Notes under the pieces: model-generated | Told to the model about the DNA's origin: nothing | The model's database searches: none | The model's input: the letters and a program-made list of their open reading frames with translations, nothing else | Shown: piece after piece, positions 1 to 6,357 of the stretch | Position numbering within the stretch: the stretch's first letter is position 1 | How the letters are laid out: every line of letters begins with the position of its first letter | NCBI GenBank assembly: GCA_947177715.1 | Contig: CAMWVM010000069.1 | Coordinates: 1 to 7,494, forward strand | DNA length: 7,494 nucleotides | Source: an uncultured Ruminococcus sp. | GTDB lineage: Bacteria; Bacillota; Clostridia; Oscillospirales; Ruminococcaceae | Direction of reading: 5' to 3' | Translations under genes and position numbers: made by a program

Positions 1-21
1 ACGTGGGGCGAGGATTGAAAT
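1..21 (+). CRISPR. Possible 3' end of a type I-C-like CRISPR repeat, cut by the window edge
   Basis: The first bases are G-rich in an otherwise AT-rich window and end in ggggcgaggattgaaat (5-21). Type I-C repeats typically carry a GC-rich hairpin followed by a 3' handle close to GCGTGGATTGAAAT or GCGTGGATTGAAAC, and this piece matches that pattern with A in place of T before GGATTGAAA. The ggggcg at 5-10 would be the 3' arm of the hairpin; its partner would lie left of the window. No second copy occurs in 22-73, so this would be the last repeat of an array or a solitary repeat unit. Only 21 bases are visible, so chance resemblance cannot be excluded. Confidence 0.45.
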
Positions 22-61
22 AAAAGCAAAACTAATAACACTTTAATAAATATTTAAAATT

Positions 62-66
62 GGAGG
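62..66 (+). promoter_or_regulatory. Ribosome binding site of the small terminase gene
   Basis: GGAGG lies 7 bases before the GTG at 74 and 5 bases before an out-of-frame ATG at 72. Both spacings are workable. The long reading frame requires the GTG, which is why that start was chosen. No convincing -35/-10 promoter pair was found in 1-61. Confidence 0.75.
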
Positions 67-73
67 TGACGAT

Positions 74-1174
74 GTGCCACAAAAAAAAAGAACGAAACCT
101 CCTGTTGGGAAAAAAGTTTGTACGGCATGTGGCAAAGAAAAGTCATTAACACAATTTTATACTACAAAGAATAATAAAATTTCTAACGATGGCAAAACGG
201 CTAATGTTTGTAAAAACTGTATAAAAAGGAATTCATATAATATAGATGGTACTTTAAATATCGAGGCTTTTCAACAAATGTTAATGTTAATGGATAGACC
301 TTATGTTCCTGAAGCTATTGATTCAGCTATTAATGAGGTTAAACGTTCTCTTGAAATTGGCAAGGGTAGAACAGATATCATAGGTTGTTATTTTAGGATT
401 ATTTCTTCTTTGCCACAATACACTAAATTAACTTTTTTAGATTCAATGAATTTAGCAAATCAAGGGAAAAGTATCACAGAAGCAGTAACTACTACGGAAA
501 AAAGAATAAAATTAAGTGTTAATGATGATATTTATGTAAATCAAGTCGACGATTTTGTTGTAACAAGTGAAATATTAGATTTATTTGGTGAAGGATATAC
601 TAAACCTCAATATCGTAAAATGAAGAAAAAATTTGATAAGCTGAAAGAAAATTATTTAATTCAAACTAATCTTCATGAAGAAGCACTGTCTACGTATGTT
701 CGATTTAAAATAAAGGAAGAAGAAGCTACAGCTATTGGAAACGTAGGAGAAGCTGAGAAATGGAATAAAGCTGCACAAGATGCAGCCGATAAAGCAAAAT
801 TAACACCCAAACAACTAACTGCTGAAGACCTGCAAGGTGGAGTGAGTTCCTTTTCAGAAATTTTTGAAGCGATAGAAGGCGCAAAGGATGTCATAAAAAT
901 ATTACCGAGATTTACACAACAGCCTAATGATATGCCTGATTTTATTATTTGGAATTATATAAATTATGAACGTGATCTTAATAATCTTCCTCATGTTTCT
1001 TATGATGAAATTTACCAATTTTATGATGAAAAGAAAGAAGAATATTTAAAAGAACATGGCGATCCTTTTGGTATTTTTGCTAATGATAAATCTCAAGGAG
1101 AAACACAAAGAGAAACAATAAAAAAGTTTATCACTGTAACTGATGAATTTGCAGATAAGGATAGTGATGATTAA
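74..1174 (+). CDS. Putative phage terminase small subunit with N-terminal zinc-binding motif
   Basis: A 366-residue protein just upstream of, and overlapping by one base, the large terminase gene, the usual place for the small subunit that recognises the packaging site and loads the motor. Residues 16-49 hold a Cys4 motif, C16-x2-C19 and C46-x2-C49, of the CxACG-KxKxLxxFY type, a likely zinc ribbon for nucleic acid binding. Residues about 180-247 are charged and probably helical (YVRFKIKEEEATAIGN, then an Ala/Lys-rich stretch), resembling the helical part of P27-like small terminases. Residues 285-327 form another distinct segment with IIWNYINYERDLNNLP, and the tail is acidic (DKDSDD). It is longer than most small terminases. 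The GTG start follows GGAGG. The zinc motif and helix are visible; the terminase role is inferred mainly from position. A different DNA-binding packaging factor is the main alternative. Confidence 0.68.
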   Translation: MPQKKRTKPPVGKKVCTACGKEKSLTQFYTTKNNKISNDGKTANVCKNCIKRNSYNIDGTLNIEAFQQMLMLMDRPYVPEAIDSAINEVKRSLEIGKGRTDIIGCYFRIISSLPQYTKLTFLDSMNLANQGKSITEAVTTTEKRIKLSVNDDIYVNQVDDFVVTSEILDLFGEGYTKPQYRKMKKKFDKLKENYLIQTNLHEEALSTYVRFKIKEEEATAIGNVGEAEKWNKAAQDAADKAKLTPKQLTAEDLQGGVSSFSEIFEAIEGAKDVIKILPRFTQQPNDMPDFIIWNYINYERDLNNLPHVSYDEIYQFYDEKKEEYLKEHGDPFGIFANDKSQGETQRETIKKFITVTDEFADKDSDD

Positions 1175-2802
1175 TGCAAAATGAATTAAATTATAACAAC
1201 TGGAATAATTTTGGTTCTTTTTGTCGTTTTTATCCTGACTTGTTTCTTGATATGATTAAGCCTACAAAAGGTGGAATTAATCTTCATTTAGATCAACGCA
1301 TATTATTACGAGTAATATTACGTTTTTTTAGTGTTTATGGCGTGTTTAATAGAGGTTGGGGAAAAACATTTATTGAGATTTTAGCAGGTGTTCTTGTTTG
1401 TATTTTCTTTCCTGGAATTCATATTGCTATTTCAGCACAAACGAAAGAAAATGCAGCTGAACTCCTCCAAAGTAAATATAATGAGATAATCAGATTCTAT
1501 CCTTTATTAAAGAATGAGATTGAAAAATACAAGTTTTCCAAAGGCGTTGCTGAAATTAATTTTAAAAATGGCTCTTGTTTTGATATCTTAGTAAATGGAC
1601 AACAGTCTAAAGGTCAGAGACGACATAGAATGGGTATAGAAGAATCAGCACTACTAAATAATGAATTATACGAAGATGCTCTTGAACCTATTGTTAATGT
1701 AGGCAGAAGTACTGTTGGTAGAACAGCTATTGTTGATCCATGTGAATTAAATCATCAAATTAATTTTTATACTACGTCAGGTTTTCGAGGAAGTGATGAA
1801 TTCGATAGAAGTGTAAAAATGGTTAAAGATACAATAAATCTTAATGGTACTATTGTTCTTGGTGCAGGGTGGGAACTTGGATGTTGGTATGGTCGTGGTC
1901 TTTCAAAATCAGCTATCCTCCAAAAGAAAAAAGAAGTGTCAAGTGTTTCTTTTGCTCAAAACTATGAAAGTAAATGGGTAGGTGTAGCTGATTCAGCTTT
2001 AGTAGACATTAACAAACTTTTAATGTGTCGAACTTTGACTACGGCACTAATAGAAGCTGAAAATGATAATGATGAATATTATATTGGAGTGGATGTGGCT
2101 CGTTCTGAATCAACTGCCAATAATCAATCATCGGCGGCTATAATTCGTGTAAAACGCAACAGTTCAAATAGGATTGTAGCTTTAGAGTTAGTAAATACTA
2201 TTGGAATTTCTAATACTAAAAATTTTACAGGACAAGCTATTGAAGTGAAACGTTTGAAAAATGCTTATAATGCAAGAATGGTAATTACAGACGGAAACGG
2301 ATTAGGAAGCGGTTTAGTAGACGAACTTTTAAAACAACAATATGATCCAGTGACAGGTGAAACTTTGGAATGCTGGAATACTATAAATACTGACAATCAA
2401 CCTGAAGATCCATCTAGTGCTGAAAATTGTCTTTTTGACCTTAAAGCACAAGGAATTCAAACAAAAATCATAAGTGATTTTATTGATGTTGTTGATAGTG
2501 CAAAATTGAAAATGCTGATAAAAAAGAAAGACAGTGATCTCACGATTCAAGAAAGGGAAAATCCAGAAAAATATGTACTACCTTATGTCCAAACTGATTT
2601 TCTTTTTGAAGAAATAGCTAACCTTAAACTTAAAATATTATCTAACGGTAATTTGACTGTTGAAAAATCAGTAAGAAAAATGAATAAAGACCGATGGTCA
2701 GCTTTGGCATATTGTATCTACTATATAATGGAGTTTGAAAATAATATAACAAATGAAAATGTATCTGATGTAGATATACTTAAACAGTATACATGGATGT
2801 AA
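1174..2802 (+). CDS. terL: Phage terminase large subunit (packaging ATPase and nuclease)
   Basis: The motor that cuts concatemeric phage DNA and pumps it into the prohead through the portal. The N-terminal ATPase domain shows a terminase-type Walker A, NRGWGKT at 59-65, a Walker B-like strand RMGIEES at 152-158 and a probable coupling motif FYTTSG at 198-203. The C-terminal RNase H-like nuclease has the expected acidic residues: D307 in YIGVDVAR, D373 in VITDGNG and D506 in KDRWSALAY. The length of 542 residues is normal for a complete enzyme. The ATG overlaps the upstream TAA (TAATG) and only a weak AAGGA at 1157-1161 precedes it, so translational coupling is likely. The Walker B acid pair is Glu-Glu (E156-E157) rather than the usual Asp-Glu. 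The large terminase assignment is firm; the subfamily is not determined. Confidence 0.95.
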   Translation: MQNELNYNNWNNFGSFCRFYPDLFLDMIKPTKGGINLHLDQRILLRVILRFFSVYGVFNRGWGKTFIEILAGVLVCIFFPGIHIAISAQTKENAAELLQSKYNEIIRFYPLLKNEIEKYKFSKGVAEINFKNGSCFDILVNGQQSKGQRRHRMGIEESALLNNELYEDALEPIVNVGRSTVGRTAIVDPCELNHQINFYTTSGFRGSDEFDRSVKMVKDTINLNGTIVLGAGWELGCWYGRGLSKSAILQKKKEVSSVSFAQNYESKWVGVADSALVDINKLLMCRTLTTALIEAENDNDEYYIGVDVARSESTANNQSSAAIIRVKRNSSNRIVALELVNTIGISNTKNFTGQAIEVKRLKNAYNARMVITDGNGLGSGLVDELLKQQYDPVTGETLECWNTINTDNQPEDPSSAENCLFDLKAQGIQTKIISDFIDVVDSAKLKMLIKKKDSDLTIQERENPEKYVLPYVQTDFLFEEIANLKLKILSNGNLTVEKSVRKMNKDRWSALAYCIYYIMEFENNITNENVSDVDILKQYTWM

Positions 2803-2805
2803 AGT

Positions 2806-2811
2806 GAGGTG
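2806..2811 (+). promoter_or_regulatory. Ribosome binding site supporting a TTG start for the portal gene
   Basis: GAGGTG sits just after the terL stop and 8 bases before TTG at 2820. The next in-frame ATG is at codon 37, with no comparable site in front of it, so the TTG is the supported start. Confidence 0.7.
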
Positions 2812-2819
2812 AATATTTT

Positions 2820-4358
2820 TTGCAAAATGAAAAGACAGACAGTTCATATTTTCAGTCTTATTTAAAATCGCATAATAACATATGGTTTACACCACAGTTA
2901 TTAAATAGTGGTCTAAAAAACTTAAATATGCATAGCACAATTTATGATATTAATAAAATACGTCATATGATTTTGCAACCACATTTATGCGAACAGGAAT
3001 TACGAAAATTATCCTATCGTTTTCATAATGAAATTATGTCGTATAAGAATGTTATAGATTTATGGTCATCTATGTTGACCTTTGATAGTGAACCTATCCC
3101 TTGCAATCCTGATGGAAGCGAACTAACACATCAAGATTTTAATTCTAATGCATATAAACGTGACTATAAAGTCATATCTAGATTCTTTCAAAGCTTTAAT
3201 GTTAAAGATGAATTTTTAAAAGTACTTTGGAATATGTGTATGTACGATACATATTATACATCCATTCGTAATGATGAAGATCATATATGGCTGCAAGAAC
3301 TTCCCTCCTCTCATTGTATTATTGATGCTGAAAGTTATTTAGGATATTTATTTTCATTTGACTTATCTTATTTCACTAATGTAGGTGTTGATATTTCAGG
3401 ATATTCCCCTGAATTAATTAGAAGATATAAGAATGCCATACAAGGTAAAGAAAATAATAAACCGCAAAACTATCCTAATAGAAACGGCAGTTGGGTGAAT
3501 TGGACTCCTATGTACCCCGATGATGCTTGGGTATTTAAATTTAATCCTCAATATGCTGGTTCTGTGCCTCCTTTGCTGGGAATGTTAATTGATTATGCTA
3601 AACTTGATAAATTTAAAAATCTTGAAGAATTGAAAAAAGAATTAGAAGTTTACAAAGTAATTGTTGCGACTGTACCTAGAGTGAACAATAACAAAGGCGG
3701 TAGTCGAGTAGATAATTTTGCTATTTCTGCAAAAGAATTAGGCGAATTTGTAGCAAGCGTTAAAAATACTTTGCATGATAAAGTTGACTTTAAAGCAGCT
3801 CCTCTTGAAAATTTTAAAATGTTTGATTTTAGTCCTACGGCTACAGAACGTGATATTTTGGAAACCACACTGAAAAACATACAAAATCAATCTATGCTCA
3901 CAAATGCTGTTAGTTTAACCGATAATGTGAATGTTGCTAGTGCAAATATTTATAAAACTTTTCATGGTGCAAAAATGTCTAAACTCTATTTCCAATTTGA
4001 AAATTTCTGTAACTATCAAATTAATAAAAGAACTAAAAGATATAAATTTAAGGTTAAATTTGTCGGCACGATATGGGATAAGGAAGAACGAATTAAACGA
4101 TCTAATGAAGATATGAGAAATGGTTTAATTTTACCTGAAATTTTCTCATCAAGAGGGATGAATATAACTGAAGCAAATAACTCTATAAATATGATGTATA
4201 GTATGGGAATTCCCGACATGTTTAAACCAATACAAATGAGCAGCACAATGTCATCTTCAGATATACAAGCTGGAAGACCAAACAAATCTGATGATGAATT
4301 GACAGATAGCGGAGCAAACACTAAGACCAATGGATCAAATGAAACAACAAAAGAATAG
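2820..4358 (+). CDS. Phage portal protein
   Basis: Forms the dodecameric ring at one capsid vertex through which DNA enters and leaves and on which the terminase docks. The call rests on position directly after terL, length (512 residues, typical) and recognisable portal character: a mixed N-terminal wing region, VFKFNPQYAGSVPPLLGML at 238-256, a following helix-rich stretch (DYAKLDKFKNLEELKKELE, 258-276), a probable stem/clip segment around 335-400, and a hydrophilic low-complexity tail from about 471 with GRPNKSDDELTDSGANTKT, a style common at portal C-termini. It starts with TTG behind GAGGTG. A weaker start may keep portal below capsid protein levels, but that is inference. Codons are strongly AT-ended: by hand count Lys is about 35 AAA to 6 AAG and Gln is 14 CAA to 3 CAG. 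No frameshift or truncation is seen. Confidence 0.88.
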   Translation: MQNEKTDSSYFQSYLKSHNNIWFTPQLLNSGLKNLNMHSTIYDINKIRHMILQPHLCEQELRKLSYRFHNEIMSYKNVIDLWSSMLTFDSEPIPCNPDGSELTHQDFNSNAYKRDYKVISRFFQSFNVKDEFLKVLWNMCMYDTYYTSIRNDEDHIWLQELPSSHCIIDAESYLGYLFSFDLSYFTNVGVDISGYSPELIRRYKNAIQGKENNKPQNYPNRNGSWVNWTPMYPDDAWVFKFNPQYAGSVPPLLGMLIDYAKLDKFKNLEELKKELEVYKVIVATVPRVNNNKGGSRVDNFAISAKELGEFVASVKNTLHDKVDFKAAPLENFKMFDFSPTATERDILETTLKNIQNQSMLTNAVSLTDNVNVASANIYKTFHGAKMSKLYFQFENFCNYQINKRTKRYKFKVKFVGTIWDKEERIKRSNEDMRNGLILPEIFSSRGMNITEANNSINMMYSMGIPDMFKPIQMSSTMSSSDIQAGRPNKSDDELTDSGANTKTNGSNETTKE

Positions 4359-4366
4359 GTGACATT

Positions 4367-4564
4367 ATGTTTGTTAGGAACTTTGAGGATATAAATAAAG
4401 ATAACATTATATTAGTTGATACCTCCACCAAAGATTATTTACTCTCATTAGGTTATTGTACTATTGGCTGTAAGAACAACCAATGGGGATTTAGAAAATC
4501 TGATGAGATATTAAATATAATATCTAAAAGGAAAGGAGGACAAACTATACATGATTTTGGTTAA
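4367..4564 (+). CDS. Small phage protein of unknown function
   Basis: A 65-residue protein between portal and protease. Its AGGTGA (4357-4362) overlaps the portal TAG, 4 bases before the ATG, and its last 14 bases overlap the next gene, so it is tightly built into the operon and probably real. The N-terminal half has a short hydrophobic run (NIILVDTS, 13-20), then KDYLLSLGY, two cysteines C31-x3-C35, an aromatic stretch NNQWGF and a basic C-terminal segment KRKGG. No signal peptide, membrane segment or catalytic motif is visible, and I do not recognise a family. The C-x3-C pair alone is too little for a zinc site. From position it may act in head assembly or at the portal, but no function can be assigned. 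Confidence 0.7.
   Translation: MFVRNFEDINKDNIILVDTSTKDYLLSLGYCTIGCKNNQWGFRKSDEILNIISKRKGGQTIHDFG
4533..4540 (+). promoter_or_regulatory. Strong ribosome binding site of the protease-scaffold gene
   Basis: AAGGAGGA, the best match to the anti-Shine-Dalgarno sequence in the window, lies inside the 3' end of the 65-residue gene, 10 bases before the ATG at 4551. It fixes that start and suggests initiation independent of the overlapping upstream gene. Confidence 0.8.
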
Positions 4565-5825
4565 GTTTTCTGAAACTTTAGATGATGTTAACGACTCTCA
4601 ATTTATCAAGGCAAGGGTTAGATGTTTTTCAGATGGACTGACTTCACATGATTATTACTTTGAATTGGATAATGTGAAGAATGCCAGTGAAACGCTACTG
4701 GGAAAGCCTATTTTATGGGCATATGACTTTTGGGTTGACGATTGTAAAGGTCACGAAAAGCATGAAATTCCATGCGGTTTTATTCCAAACAATATAGATG
4801 ATGCTAATATAGAATATGTTTACGTTGAAAAATACAAGAAAACATTTGTTGAAGTAAATTGTTACATATGGCGTGTATATGCAGAAAAGTTAGAAGAAAT
4901 ATTGAAGCGTACTGATGGCATTAAAGACGTAAGTGTAGAATTGTGGTTAATTAAACAGAAAGAAAATTCAGTAAAACGCAGAACTGACGTACTTGAATAT
5001 TGTTATACAGGTGTTACTATTTTAGGTGAAGATATTAATCCAGCAGTTAAGGGTGCAAAAATTGAAGTAGTTAAGTTTTCTGAAAATGATTATGAAAAAG
5101 CCAAAGAAGATTTTATAAAAAATACACTATATAATTCTGAGAAAGTAGATGAAAATATGGATGAAATTAAACAGGATAATAATTCTGAAGTACAAGAACT
5201 TGATAACGCAAAAGTTTATGATACTGTAAGAGTATCCGTATCAAAAGATACAGATGTCTATGATGATAATGGTAATTATATTGGAAACACTTACGAGAAT
5301 CATAGTAAGAGCAAAACTACTATTACAGAAGTAGACGATGAAACACTAAATAACGCTGAAGAAGATAATGATTCAAAAGAAGAATGTTCTGAAGAAACCT
5401 CTAAAATTGAGAAAAATTGTTTTGAAAATCAGGAATACAAACTGAAATTTGAAGAATTGAGCACTAAATATACAATACTTCAGAACAGTTATAATGAGCT
5501 TAAAGAGAATTGTGATATACTTACAGCAAAATGTTCAGAACTCTCCGAGTACAAGACAAACAAGGAAAACACAGAAATGAAACTTGCTATTGAATGTGCA
5601 CTTTCCGATGTATCAGATATTTTGTCAGCATCCGAAATTGCTGAGTGGCGTGAAAAGTCAATTAAATGTGAAAATATTGATGCATTCAAAAATGAATTGA
5701 AGGCATTTGCTTTTGATAAGGGACTTAATTGCTCAAGTACTAAATCAACTATTAGAAAACCTATTCCTGTAAATGTTGTAACAGATAGTGCAAACGTATG
5801 GAATAGACTAAAAAATGAATTTTAA
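4551..5825 (+). CDS. Probable prohead maturation protease fused to a scaffold domain
   Basis: A 424-residue protein with two parts. Residues 1-178 look like a prohead protease: LLGKPILWAYDF (49-60), H68 and H71 before IPCGFIP (73-79), VEVNCYIWRVYAEKLEEIL, then DGIKDVSVELWLI (122-134) and YTGVTILGEDINPAVKGAKI (152-171). This follows the usual order of a GKP-[IL]-L strand, a His near a Gly turn, an SxE strand and a terminal NPA...A segment; H68 or H71 and S128 are candidate catalytic residues, not proven. Residues 179-424 look like a scaffold: acidic and disordered to about 290, a probable coiled coil at 295-345, and a helical basic C-terminus able to contact the shell. In-frame M203 could give a shorter scaffold-only product as in lambda, but its ribosome site is weak. 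VKFSE occurs at 4-8 and 174-178. Gene order supports the role; the protease label is less certain than the scaffold-like C-terminus. Confidence 0.7.
   Translation: MILVKFSETLDDVNDSQFIKARVRCFSDGLTSHDYYFELDNVKNASETLLGKPILWAYDFWVDDCKGHEKHEIPCGFIPNNIDDANIEYVYVEKYKKTFVEVNCYIWRVYAEKLEEILKRTDGIKDVSVELWLIKQKENSVKRRTDVLEYCYTGVTILGEDINPAVKGAKIEVVKFSENDYEKAKEDFIKNTLYNSEKVDENMDEIKQDNNSEVQELDNAKVYDTVRVSVSKDTDVYDDNGNYIGNTYENHSKSKTTITEVDDETLNNAEEDNDSKEECSEETSKIEKNCFENQEYKLKFEELSTKYTILQNSYNELKENCDILTAKCSELSEYKTNKENTEMKLAIECALSDVSDILSASEIAEWREKSIKCENIDAFKNELKAFAFDKGLNCSSTKSTIRKPIPVNVVTDSANVWNRLKNEF
4560..4575 (+). repeat. VKFSE-coding direct repeat, copy 1
   Basis: The 16 bases gttaagttttctgaaa encode VKFSE at residues 4-8 of the protease-scaffold protein and are identical to 5070-5085. 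The same bases also contain the TAA stop of the overlapping 65-residue gene. Confidence 0.85.
5070..5085 (+). repeat. VKFSE-coding direct repeat, copy 2
   Basis: Identical to copy 1 and exactly 510 bases downstream, in the same frame. It encodes VKFSE at residues 174-178, where the protease-like domain gives way to the scaffold-like part. Confidence 0.85.
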
Positions 5826-5846
5826 CTAAGAAAAGAGGTAACGCAA

Positions 5847-6338
5847 ATGAGTACAGAAAAGAATATTTTTATTCCAAGAAGTATTGCTGCTGATAATGTA
5901 GATGCTTTTGTAAAAACTGGTTCAGCAGAAATTGAACTTAGAAATGGAGATATTGTATCTGTTGGCGAAAAGATTAATGGAGTTTATAAGCTTACAGTAC
6001 CTACAGATGACACAAAGAAGTTCGGTATTGTATATAATTCAGACGCACCTATAGTAAATGGACATAGAGTTGGCAATGATCCGAGGGATATCGTATTCCC
6101 TGCAAATAAGACAGTAAACTTCTTTATTCCAAAGGTAGGCGATGAAGTTGCTGTAACTGTAGTTGCAGGAACAGAAAAATCAGCTACGCATCTTAATCCG
6201 ACTGCATCAGACACTGTATTGACATATGCAACAAGTCAGGCTCCTTCAGGTCTTAGTCTTGAAATCACAGGTACAAGTTTTGTTTCTGTTGGTTCTGAGA
6301 GAATTAAGACAATTGAAGCAGTTGTAGTAGCTGAATAA
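5847..6338 (+). CDS. Probable head decoration or capsid stabilisation protein
   Basis: A 163-residue protein directly before the major capsid gene, a usual place for the protein that binds the outside of the expanded shell. It appears to be nearly all beta: IELRNGDIVSVGEKI (29-43), YKLTVPTDDTKKFGIVYN, VNFFIPKVGDEVAVTV (about 90-105), and a Thr/Ser/Ala-rich C-terminal half ending IKTIEAVVVAE. The NGD and VGDEV turns recall small phage head proteins in which a Gly-Asp turn precedes a hydrophobic strand. No cysteine, signal peptide or enzyme motif is visible. The start follows a GAGGT at 5835-5839. Lys codons favour AAG (8 of 10 by hand count), as in the capsid gene and unlike the upstream genes, fitting high expression. 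Assignment is by position, size and predicted fold; a head fibre or other minor capsid protein is possible. Confidence 0.6.
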   Translation: MSTEKNIFIPRSIAADNVDAFVKTGSAEIELRNGDIVSVGEKINGVYKLTVPTDDTKKFGIVYNSDAPIVNGHRVGNDPRDIVFPANKTVNFFIPKVGDEVAVTVVAGTEKSATHLNPTASDTVLTYATSQAPSGLSLEITGTSFVSVGSERIKTIEAVVVAE

Positions 6339-6341
6339 AAT

Positions 6342-6348
6342 AAGGGGG
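6342..6348 (+). promoter_or_regulatory. Ribosome binding site of the major capsid gene
   Basis: AAGGGGG lies 9 bases before the ATG at 6358. It is a strong site, consistent with the high level of capsid protein needed. Confidence 0.75.
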
Positions 6349-6357
6349 TATTGATAC

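Noticed and set aside
15..47. TTGAAA at 15-20 with TTTAAT or TAATAA downstream as a promoter
   Set aside because: The spacings are 21 and 12 bases, not about 17, and in such AT-rich DNA these hexamers are expected by chance. TTGAAA is also explained by the CRISPR-like handle.
1174..2831. The same 11 bases, tgcaaaatgaa, at the starts of the large terminase and portal genes (both M-Q-N-E)
   Set aside because: Short and A-rich, with no further similarity on either side. Coincidence is likely and the two proteins are unrelated.
4016..4330. A 104-codon open frame on the - strand inside the portal gene
   Set aside because: It lies wholly within a confident gene, has a hydrophobic low-information translation and no good ribosome site. 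It is a shadow of the portal frame, as are the other - strand open frames in the window.
5157..5159. Internal ATG (M203) as a definite second start for a scaffold-only protein, as in lambda
   Set aside because: The upstream sequence has only a weak GAGA-type match, so it is kept as a possibility in the gene entry but not reported as a feature.
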